From: Parelaphostrongylus tenuis
Lineage: Eukaryota > Nematoda > Chromadorea > Rhabditida > Metastrongylidae
Assembly: GCA_019055375.1 (NCBI GenBank)
Contig: JAHQIW010007116.1
Coordinates: forward strand, 1-64,000
DNA: 64,000 nt
Direction of reading: 5' to 3'
Part shown: positions 24,501 to 33,432 of the stretch, piece by piece
Layout: the number at the start of each line of letters is the position of its first letter
Position numbering within the stretch: position 1 is the stretch's first letter
Position numbers and translations under genes: made by a program
The notes under the pieces: generated by a model
What the model was told of the DNA's origin: nothing
Database searches by the model: none
Seen by the model: the letters and a program-made list of their open reading frames with translations, nothing else

Positions 24501-27500
24501 ACTTTCTTGAATATAATTCTATGTTAGATGGTCCAATTCAATAATGCATAAGCCGCTATTCCTTCTTCACCAATCTAACATCTACGTTCACTCTATGAAA
24601 CTGAAAAAATAGTATAATAATCTACATGAATTATTCACCTTTACTGCTTTTTCGCAGTGTTATTATGTTTTAAAACACATTCAAGAGTAGTGATTGGTAT
24701 GCAAACACTCGACCAACCCCAGGTGAGAGTTGTATCCTTTCTTTAAGCATACCTGAGTTGCACCAGCATTGTGGGTGATATGCGTGGTTCCGTTCTCGAT
24801 ACGGTTGTTTTTATGTGAAGAATCGTTTATTGGAATTTTTGTGCCGTCAATCTTTAACCGTATTTTCAGTTCTTGCTGGTGCGCTTCTTGAAGAAGCGGA
24901 ACGTTTGTTAGATCATGGAATTCATCCAACCAAAATTGCTGATGGATTTGACCTTGCTTGCAAAAAGGTGCTCTTTTCAGTAGAGATGTTAATATATGAC
25001 TATTATCTAACCAACCAATCTGTCATCCAGCATAGAAATGTTTGTTTGTGCGTCTTTCACAAACGTTAAAGTTCACCTTTATTTAGTTGTTTAACGTCGA
25101 TCATATCGTGTTTTTTCTCCTAATTTTTTTGTATTTCTGACTTCACTAGATTTTAGTTATAGTATAAGTATCAACAGTAATGAGAGGTTTACTCAAAGTA
25201 AAAGGTAATAGCAGTGTACAGTAGTGGTTCTTATTGTTGAAAAATTTGTAAAGTTTGTTGAATATGGAGCATTAAGGCGCTACAAACTCTGGACAAGATC
25301 GCTGACAAGTTTCCCGTGGCCAACAGGGAACGGCTTGTGGAAACGGCACAGACGTCGTTGAGAAGCAAGATGTTGGTAAAACTACTTGGGATTCATTCTG
25401 TTAATTCAATAATATTAATAACATTCTAATAAACTTTCACTTTCTAATGTAGTGAGCGTTCTGTTTTGTTCTTGATAAGGTATGATGTCCTCATTTTTCC
25501 TGTTTACGCATAATTTTTTAGTGTTAACCGATGCATACGGCAGTTTGCTGAAATCGCCGTCGATGCAGTGCTATCAGTGGCAGATCTTAAGACTCATGAC
25601 GTGAACTTTGAGTTAATCAAAGTGGAAGGAAAGGTTTGTATCTGCGTTTTTTCCACCTATCTTATAATCGCAAATGTTGTCATTGTTTCTTCTTTATATA
25701 TCGCGGTACTTTTCCGTTATTGGCAATCAGTTCCAATATTTGGGAATTCCACTTTTTTGAAGATTTTTCATTATTTATTTATTATTCAGTAGCTCAGATC
25801 TCGACAATTTCAAAGATGTGCTGATTTTTTCAGTAGGAATTCTTTATGCGATGTAGCAGTGAAAATAAAATTATATGTCGCACTTGACGCGTTTTTGCTA
25901 CTCTGTTTCATAGAGCTTCTGAAGTTTTTCGTAATGTAATTCTAAGTGAACTTTGTTTCATTGTTCTGTAGGCTTAGGCTGCTACAGCACACTAAAAGAT
26001 GCTTTCCCAAAATCAAGTGCACCATTGAAATCTTCGAGATCTGATCTATAGAAACATCACTAAAAGTTTTGGCGAAGGCTTTGCTCAGCGAAAAATGTCC
26101 AACTGTGGGCCATAGTTTTATTTTTAGTGCTACAGCCCACTAAAAAGTCTTTTTCAAAAACCAAGTACACAAAATTGTCGAAATTCAAGCTATTAAATGG
26201 TTACTGAAACTAAAAAAAATGACAAAAAATGCGTTCTCCTCGAAGGATTCGAACAGGGTGTGGATAACAAAAAAGTATTCCATCAATCCGTTCATTAGAT
26301 TGTTGTAATGCGAGGAAGTGGTTTTTTTTGTAATCTGCTATCTTTGCAATAAGTTTAATTCAACTTTAGAGCGCGTTGTTTCGCATTTCCATAGAAGTTC
26401 TTCTGCTGTGAGTTTTCTTGCCGGAAAGAATTATAGATTGAAATGTTGACAAATCGGTCATCTTGATTATTCAAATCAGTGTTTTTACCTCTTCTCGATT
26501 TCTTATCGATGATTCGAAAGCAAAATGATAACGTAATGCTGAGAATTAGTTTTTCGCTTCTTTTCGAATGGTGACATCGTGCCATAATATTGTAGGCGTT
26601 GTCTGCTTATGAATAGAACCTGCGCGATGTTGGTTTAGTCTTTTCGAGTTTGCTGGCTTTGGCATTTTTGGAAGACGGGAGCCCGCTTGGAGAAAGGACA
26701 CTTTCTAAGATCTTTTTCGAAAATAGCCATGCTGTGGTTCAGTGGAAGTCGGTTTTTTCAAGTGTAAAATTGCGGTATGATTAAACATGATGGTAGACAG
26801 TACTGTCATGGTAGTGATCACATCAGTTCTGAGTTTGGGTTATTATATCTTCTGTGGTATTACCCCGGGGCCATCTTCTATTGAATCATTTCTTTTTGAG
26901 TTTTGGAGAGTTTTTTTTCATTGATTGATCACAATTTGCATGATTCATAGGGCTCTCTATTTCCCATTTTCACCGTAATTAGTTTTTTTTTTTTGCAGAA
27001 TTTTTGAAACCAATTCAAACTATAAATGGGAACGTGTCGCTGTGAAAGCGTATGTCAGTGGGCACAAACTGTGTTAGGTGAATAATGAACGTAGTGAGGC
27101 ATTCAGGTTGGTGGACGTCTTGAAGACACTATACTTGTGAAGGGAATTGTCATTGACAAGACTATGTCGCATCCTCAGATGCCAAAAGAGTTGAAGAATG
27201 TGAAGGCATGTCAATTTTTTCGAGTCTTTTACCTTCTTGTCAACGTTTGATAGTTATCTTATTTGTATTTCATGTTTAATTCGACATGAGGCTTCAGATT
27301 GCTATACTCACCTGTCCGTTCGAACCTCCTAAGCCCAAAACGAAGCATAAACTTGACATTTCTTCAGCTGAGGACTTCAAAGCTCTACGTCAGTATGAGA
27401 AGGAAACTTTTGAAACTATGATCAAACAGGTGAGTAGAGACAAGCCCATGTTGTTCAAGAAAATGGTCTTCTTTGTCAGTTTCTTTTTTTTTTCTCGTAT

Positions 27501-29397
27501 CCATGTTCTAAGCTTGTTTTTCTTTCTGGACTTCGTGCAAATTTGCACTGCCATTTGGGCGATGTTCTTACAAATCACATTCGAAGCAACATAGTCTCGT
27601 TTTCAAAATATCCGCTGCTTTGCTATTATACGATTTTCTTCCGTACTTCCACATCATGATACCAGATGAGAGAAACGTGCAAGGTCCTTGGTGAGACCCT
27701 GCTTGAACCATTCCAATTTTCCGTTTTTCGTGGCTCGACGTAGTAGTACCAGATTTGTCTATTAGGACGAAATCCGCTGTGTTTCACGATTTGGTCACGG
27801 AATGTGGTGATGACTTGTAAAGGTTATAGTTAAGTAGTCGCAAGAAAATCAGTTAGGTAGCATTCAACATTCATGAACGAGGCAGTTACCCGAAGTAACA
27901 ACCGAACCCACATAATTCGGAATTTCATGCGTGACGAATGCAAGACAGCGGAGCGAATGAAGGATGTGGTGTGATTCGCACAATAGGCCATGTGAATGAT
28001 CTAAATTAAATGAGTGAGTCGTTAATCACCCATCAGAGATCACTGTCATGTTCAGTTCTACGAGATTCCTGAGTGCTTAGTCGCTTCAGAGTGATGTGTA
28101 CGAACTTCGGTCTAAAAAGGATAGATTTTGGGGATCTAAAAAGTCATAATTATATTACGAAATAAAATACGAATATTGTTGACAAAATATATGGATTATA
28201 ACGATTGTTATTTAAATTAACAGTTTGGGCGGGAACGCGCTTGTTTAAACTACGAGGTACGGTTTTTTTTTGGGTATACATGCGTTCAAATGAGTAAATG
28301 TCGTCACGAATGTGTTAATGTCGAGCGAAATCAATTATAATTCAGTTGATGCGTTTGAATGAAAAACAATGGCACATTCTGGTCATTGTATGTCAGGGTT
28401 CCGCCCATATTAATGACATCTTTTTGCAAGGATTACTTCTTACATGTTCTAAAACCGCTTGCACTTGTATTTCATCATTTGTCAATTACTCGTGATATTG
28501 TATCAATATTGGTGGTATTTCAGCAAAATCTAATAATTTTTTTTCCAAGGTCAAAGACAGTGGTGCAACTCTGGCCATTTGTCAGTGGGGGTTCGACGAT
28601 GAGGCGAACCACCTTCTACACCATCATCAGCTTCCTGCTGTCCGATGGGTTGGAGGACCCGAAATCGAACTGTTAGCCATAGCAACCAACGGGCGCATCG
28701 TACCCCGGTATAGTTTTGTGTCTTAAGCTGTAATATTCTTACTATTTGTCGCCACCCCCATTATGTCAACCACCATGTATTAAGATTCTCGGAGCTTACT
28801 CCTGCCAAGCTTGGCTCAGCTGGACTTGTTCGCGAAATCACGTTCGGAACTGCACGAGATCGCATGCTTTCCATTGAAGAATGTCCAAACAGTAAAGCTG
28901 TCACTATATTTGTCCGTGGCGGAAATAAAATGGTACTCGTCTTAAGTGGTTCGTGTTCTATTCTTCTTGAAATCGTCATAGTTGTTTATAGATTATTGAT
29001 GAGGCCAAACGTTCTTTGCACGACGCATTGTGCGTCATTCGCAATTTGGTTCGAGATGACCGTATCGTTTATGGAGGAGGTTCAGCTGAAACGGCATGTG
29101 CAATTGAAGTTGCTAAGGAAGCCGACACGGTATGTAGAAAAGTGATATTTGGCTGTTAAGAATCCCATCAATTTTTTTCTACAGATTAGTTATTGATAGC
29201 GTTTATAATGGTGGCACTAACAGTATACTTATCAGTTCAATATCGAGTCTTGATGTATATATATATATTTTTTATATTTATTTATTTATATGTTTATATA
29301 TTTTCACATATATATATGTGTACATGCATTTATATATATCATGTATATATTCATAAATACATATTCATGTACAAATGTGCACATATATGTACACGTT

Positions 29398-29439
<42 letters not shown>

Positions 29440-29774
29440 CGTACATGAATATGTATACGTTCTGATTAATAAAGCCCTTTTAATCATAACTCACCGTGCG
29501 TGTCCTAAAGCTTTTTGTTTTGGATTCTTTCCAGTCGATTCGCATTTATACTCCTCAGAGGTTTTAATGACTTCAGCTGTTGCATCGGCTGCTGGTTGAG
29601 GACTTGTTCTCTCTATAAGTCCTAGAGAACTGATCGAGACGGTTCTTCGCGTTCAGTTAGTCGACTGATTGCAAAATTGAAGCTGAAGGTGGTTGAACCA
29701 GCGCCTTGCCTACCACATTGCTTTTTGATGCACCGACTCTCGTAACTTACCCCCTCTATATACATACATATATA

Positions 29775-29814
<40 letters not shown>

Positions 29815-32800
29815 CAAATATATGCATACATATGCACCATGTACATTGCATATGTATATATATATATATATATATATATTTTATATATACATATATGTCC
29901 TTATGTCTGTATGTGCATGCATTTAGATACATATGTATAGATGTTCGTGATGATCCTGTTTTTCCATCAACTGCTTATTTTTTCCGAGAAGTAGATATTT
30001 CTACTATTGCTGCGCAATCCCTGTTGCAGAAATACGTTAATCTTGATTTGTTCAAAACCTAAATTCTGAAAAAAGGAATATAGTTTTCTTGGCATCCAAA
30101 TATTGTTGCGCAAACGCAGTACCTCGGTCAACACTCAGGCTTCCATGTGGTTTTGCTACTCGGATGCGACAGTTCGTGGGAAAAAATATTGCTGATCTGT
30201 AAAAAGTTATCTCTTCAAAGTGAAGAATTCCTATTTAGCCTTTCTGAATTATCAAGTAAACGCGAAGATGGTGTTGAATATTCATTTGGCTGAAGTTTCG
30301 GCGCTTCCATCTTCCTCGAAGTCGAATCGATTTGAGTCAATGGTTCACTGGTGGTTGGCCTCATTATGTGGGTCTTCATTGTGGCATCGAATCTAACTTA
30401 GTGAGGTGGAACACTGCTTAAACGAAAGACTTCACCTGGGTACCTTTTTATACAGGACTAATGTTAATCAACGCTACCATCCAATATAGTCTTTACTGCT
30501 TTCTTGGCGGCCTGTACTTCCTGTAACAGTTGCCACCTCATAGTTGGCACATAGCTCGCAATGTCTTTTTAAACTTCAACTTTCATTAGACCTCGAATTA
30601 ATACTTTTCTAGATTAAATCAGCATTAATTTTTGATTTAAATGCTCTTCTTGGTGTGGTACGATGTTAAAAATTTAATTATGTTGAGTGATATGCGCAAC
30701 TTGGAACCTCAGGCGATGGTTGAACATGTGTTTCATCTTTTGTGGGGACGCGTGCTAATCCCTACACCACTGGGACTCTTGTTCTGCTATCACTTTTTCT
30801 GCGATTCATTTTCTAGATTTTAATCTTGTTTGCAAAAGTTCATAGCCACAGGCGTCTGTGTTTCACTTTATAATTTTCTATAACGTGAAAATAGCTCGTT
30901 TGTAATTCAAAAAGTGAAAAATCTTTACCTAAATATAAGCTGTTCATGCTTACATATCTGATGAGAAGGGTGAAAACTGGGTAGAATTGAATTCTATTCA
31001 AAAGTAGTAGTTTGAAATCAAATCGTATGTCAAGGTTCCAGATTGCAAAGAACTTAATCCGAGAAATATTGACTTATACTTTAATGTATAAGATAATTAC
31101 CTGAAAATCAAAGTGAGAACATTTTTTTTATCCTTCGCAGTGCAATTTTTCTCATTGCTAACATTAAGTTTCTGGTTTTTTCAAGCCCGTGGAAGACATT
31201 TGAAATTATTCATATCTACGCTCTTGCGTCTCGAGGCTCATATCTCACGTAGCGATCTGGCTGAAAACGTAAGAACTAAGATGGCTATCATTCACTAAGA
31301 CGTGATATGATGTGTTATCAGCTGCCAAACGTGCGTTGAAGATCTTAAAATCCAAATTACATTCTTATTTCTAGAATAAGTAGGTTTAGATAAGCTCAGA
31401 TTTTCTTTCTAAAAGGCTCCATACTAGAAGCTATCCTCATAAATGCGTTAGAGAATTGCCTAATTTTCAGGTAGTACTATTCCCGCATCTAACGTAACTA
31501 AAATGATTAAAGAGAGTTTGCTTATCATCAAAATCTTGAAAATCTTAGCACTTCTTGCTTAGGTTTCGTAATTTTGAAACCATCATCCGTAGAAATAATC
31601 CAATTTCTGTATGAATTCGGATATGACTTGAGGATGTGTCCACTTTTTCCATTTTATTGATCGAAGGCTTCTAAATTGAATACGAAAGGGAATAATTAAG
31701 CAGAATTTTCTCTGAGACATCAATTTGATTTTTCCCGATCTATCCGCTATTCAGAACTTTCACTGGTCCGTTGGAAAATTTGAAAATTCAAAATTTTTCA
31801 GTTTCCTGGAGGTCTCAGGTTTAAGCAAATATGAGCAGAAAAGGACAGAGTAAAAATCATATATGAAACTAATGAGATGAGACGAAAAATTCTCTATTGT
31901 TTTATGAAGTACTGAACTATCGATATACTCCAATGATCGTAAAATTACTGCCTTTATCTGAAAAACCAGCTTAATCTTCAATTTTCTAGTCGACGTCGCA
32001 TCATTTCGAAATAAGTCCCTCGACTCCCTTTTGTTTGCTTTTTTTTTCGATCTTTTATATGCTACTAATAGAAGCTGCCCTGATATTCCAATGCTAATTG
32101 GGCGTGTATAATGATGTGGAGAGGGGTTCCCTGCAACGGACATTGTGTTTCGCTTGCTGCATCTATCTCGCGCCTCAGGCTCACCGATTGTTCCGTTTTT
32201 CGTGAGTCGAACAAATGCTACCACATTTTTGGTGACGGTAGAAAATCACTCATTCGATGCATAAGTAGGCTACTGTAAGTCATTGTATATAAAAATAGAC
32301 CAGATATATATTCAGTCACCTCTAATGGTGCATTATGAAGTAAAATGAATGCCAAATCCCTATTGATTGATCAGCGTCTAACTCTTAACGTCCAATGTTT
32401 TCTTGAAACAAAATGAGCTCTTCAGATTGAAGGCGTCGAGCAATATGCGTTCCGGGCATTCGCGGATGCTCTGGAAACCATACCATTGGCACTGGCTGAG
32501 AACAGTGGATTGGCTCCCATTGAGTCACTCACTGACTTGAAGGTTTGTGGGGTTTATTTTTCTGTAATGGAATGTGCAAGACCGTCTTTTGAAAGCTCTG
32601 TATATTCAGGCGAAACAAATCGAAATGGGTAAGCCTTATCTTGGCATTGATGCCATGTTTAACGGCACGAATGACATGAAACAGCAAAAAGTCATCGAGA
32701 CCCTCGTATCGAAGAGAGAACAGATCTCTCTAGCTACTCAGGTAGAACAATTTAACTTGGTTCAGAGGTACCAACTTATTGCTCAAACACTATTTAGCAC

Positions 32801-32908
32801 ATTTTAGGAGCATTTATCGCATAATATCTCCATTTTAAGGTGGTTCGTATGATCTTGAAAATCGATGATGTAAGAGTTCCAGACGACGAACAACAAATGA
32901 GTCACTAA
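13182..32908 (+). CDS. cct-5: T-complex protein 1 subunit epsilon (CCT-5), 14 exons, complete
   Basis: Exons: 13182-13286, 13356-13433, 14842-14989, 24870-24967, 25277-25371, 25522-25633, 27107-27205, 27298-27429, 28550-28707, 28785-28932, 28992-29129, 32426-32542, 32610-32741 and 32840-32908. They sum to 1629 nt, 542 codons plus stop, which I recall as the C. elegans length. The product is one of eight subunits of the cytosolic TRiC/CCT chaperonin, which folds actin and tubulin using ATP. Visible motifs: [12 protein letters not shown] early in the equatorial domain, [12 protein letters not shown] (residues 103-114, ATP binding), an apical-domain segment [20 protein letters not shown] with a conserved Asp near 402, GGGSAE at 419-424, and GID near 490. 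Every intron joins in frame. Intron 7 appears to use a GC donor. Introns 2, 3 and 11 are large and repeat-filled. Identification is confident, resting on end-to-end agreement with the family. Confidence 0.97.
13531..13765. repeat. ATGTATAC-type microsatellite (cct-5 intron 2)
   Basis: Long alternating purine-pyrimidine runs built from ATAC, ATGT and TATA units. They create spurious Tyr/Ile/Val/Cys/His-rich open frames on both strands. Similar tracts recur at 14495-14580. Confidence 0.8.
14321..14420 (+). repeat. tRNA-derived repeat in cct-5 intron 2
   Basis: CTCGGTAGTGTAGTGGGAG acts as an A-box-like head and GCGGGTTCAACTT as a weak B box. The tail GGTCGAGTGTTTGCATACCA recurs inverted at 24690-24730 in intron 3, which shows that it is a dispersed repeat. 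Confidence 0.5.
15003..15945. repeat. Two long ATGTATAC/TA microsatellite tracts (cct-5 intron 3)
   Basis: The tracts at 15003-15215 and 15538-15945 are alternating purine-pyrimidine DNA. Between them at 15435-15485, a minus-strand GGTTCAATTCCC B box marks a tRNA-derived fragment. The same B-box block (GCGCTGGTTCAACC) followed by a TA tract recurs at 29690-29935, so the SINE-like piece and the microsatellite seem to travel together. Confidence 0.7.
16170..16335. repeat. TA microsatellite (cct-5 intron 3)
   Basis: An uninterrupted TA run at 16200-16240 is flanked by ATGTAC and ATGCAT units. Confidence 0.8.
16916..17550. repeat. GC-rich segment with inverted similar ends
   Basis: Near 16918 AACGTTGACAACG precedes a GC-rich block (GGCACGGCGCGGCGTGG). 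Near 17490-17545 the inverted counterpart ends CGTTGTCAACGTG after GGCGCCGCGTGC. A perfect 7-bp hairpin CTGAGCT/AGCTCAG lies at 16938-16957. The arrangement resembles a degraded inverted-repeat element, in sharp contrast to the AT-rich surroundings. Confidence 0.4.
18010..18330 (+). repeat. tRNA-derived SINE (cct-5 intron 3)
   Basis: The A box GGCGCAGTGATTAGAG and B-box-like GGTTCATTCCC head a body matching the minus-strand copy at 12470-12677, described there. The 3' part (GCAAATGCATTGAGCATCC) is absent from the other copy. Confidence 0.7.
19076..19166 (+). repeat. 45-bp tandem duplication
   Basis: Two adjacent copies share AGTCTAAC then ATGAATACAAACCTGAAG and TAGTGTAGGT, with only two or three differences. 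It lies in cct-5 intron 3. Confidence 0.75.
24217..24410 (-). CDS. Candidate antisense exon nested in cct-5 intron 3, unidentified
   Basis: A 61-codon minus-strand frame opens directly after a good acceptor, ACTTATTTCAG, with ACTATGGAAAGAATG. It reads [18 protein letters not shown], later [14 protein letters not shown] and [11 protein letters not shown] before TAG. Composition is protein-like and there is no low-complexity sequence. No family is recognised, no upstream exon or polyadenylation signal was found, and it may be a transposon relic. Its one structural support is the acceptor. Confidence 0.25.
25978..26290 (+). repeat. Diverged direct repeat in cct-5 intron 6
   Basis: A block starting CTACAGCACACTAAAAG near 25980 returns as CTACAGCCCACTAAAAAG near 26131. 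Each is followed by an AAACCAAGTAC or AAATCAAGTGC stretch and a TTCAAGCT or TTCGAGAT stretch. Related sequence occurs at 37920-38040 and 43570-43640, so it is an old dispersed family. Confidence 0.5.
27206..27297 (+). other. cct-5 intron 7 with a GC donor (GC-AG intron)
   Basis: Exon 7 must end AAT GTG AAG before GCATGT to keep the family sequence [18 protein letters not shown] across the junction to the acceptor GCTTCAG. The only nearby GT would delete two conserved residues. GC-AG introns are a known minor class spliced by the normal machinery. Confidence 0.75.
29130..32425 (+). other. cct-5 intron 11, 3.3 kb
   Basis: It holds microsatellites at 29255-29460 and 29755-29935, a minus-strand tRNA-like B-box block near 29690-29710, and a GTTGAGTGATATGC repeat near 30680. 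A 154-codon minus-strand frame (31760-32224) includes [10 protein letters not shown], reminiscent of the RTE linker motif IYDFYSDLF. Otherwise that frame does not match RTE, so it is at best a very old fragment. Nothing else is recognised. Confidence 0.6.
29255..29935. repeat. TA/ATGTAC microsatellite tracts (cct-5 intron 11)
   Basis: The tracts at 29255-29460 and 29755-29935 contain pure TA runs near 29400-29437 and 29765-29812. Confidence 0.8.
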
Positions 32909-32912
32909 ATGG

Positions 32913-32939
32913 CGCAGAACTGTGGCTCACAGTTCTGCG
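32913..32939 (+). other. Perfect 12-bp hairpin in the cct-5 3' UTR
   Basis: CGCAGAACTGTG pairs with CACAGTTCTGCG around the loop GCT. It starts five bases after the stop codon. Position and perfection suggest an RNA element, but no known motif is recognised. Confidence 0.6.
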
Positions 32940-33230
32940 AAATCACTATCATGGACACTGATAACCATTACGTAACGACTTTGTTGGCTTTGTAGGTCCA
33001 AGGAGTGTTAATCTTACCTTACGACAATTTAAAAAGCTTCTAGGAATTTACATTCCTTCCTTCCTTGCTATCCTTGTTGATGTTTAAATGCCCTCTGCTT
33101 GAGCTAACCATTTCAATATGGTGCTTATACTGTCCCATATTGAACGTTACCGTCGCTGTCAAATTTGTTGTTAGCGAACCGTTTAATTATACTACGTACT
33201 GTTACTTGTTCACTCATTTCTCTTTGTTTC

Positions 33231-33236
33231 AATAAA
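33231..33236 (+). terminator. Likely cct-5 polyadenylation signal AATAAA
   Basis: This AATAAA lies 323 bases after the stop and about 195 bases before the atf-7 start. I did not see an earlier canonical signal in the 3' UTR. Confidence 0.5.
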
Positions 33237-33399
33237 AATAATTTACATTTGGTGTTAGCGTTTAGTGTTATAACACGGTTTTTCCCCGTATGTATTACAT
33301 GTCATAGTTTTCGATACCGTACTTTATTCAAGGTTCATTTTTGTTATTAACTCTGTTTAAAAGTATCTTTTAAGACAAAGATTAAAAATGGTGGTACAT

Positions 33400-33432
33400 T
33401 AAGTTCACAGTGCTTGTCTTTTCTGCACAAGC
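33400..33432 (+). promoter_or_regulatory. Candidate trans-splice acceptor upstream of atf-7
   Basis: AAGTTCACAG ends at 33410 and TTTTCTGCACAAG ends at 33431, one base before the ATG. Either could accept a spliced leader. The short distance to the cct-5 polyadenylation signal is the spacing expected for SL2 splicing in an operon; which leader is used cannot be told from the sequence. Confidence 0.35.

Larger units (their letters stand above)
14990..24869 (+). other. cct-5 intron 3, 9.9 kb, repeat-filled
   Basis: The donor G|GTTGGT follows exon 3 and the acceptor TATTTTCAG precedes exon 4; the codon for Val 111 is split across it. Contents: microsatellites (15003-15215, 15538-15945, 16170-16330), a tRNA-like B-box block at 15435-15485 on the minus strand, a GC-rich patch with inverted ends (16916-17550), a SINE (18010-18330), a 45-bp tandem duplication (19076-19166), a (TCG)7 island (20161-20181) and one antisense candidate exon (24217-24410). 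No other gene is recognised inside. Confidence 0.85.

Noticed and set aside
31760..32224. 154-codon minus-strand frame in cct-5 intron 11, considered as a nested gene or RTE
   Set aside because: Only the short IYDFYS match resembles RTE. The rest matches no RTE order and is Lys/Ser-rich, typical of AT-rich chance frames.
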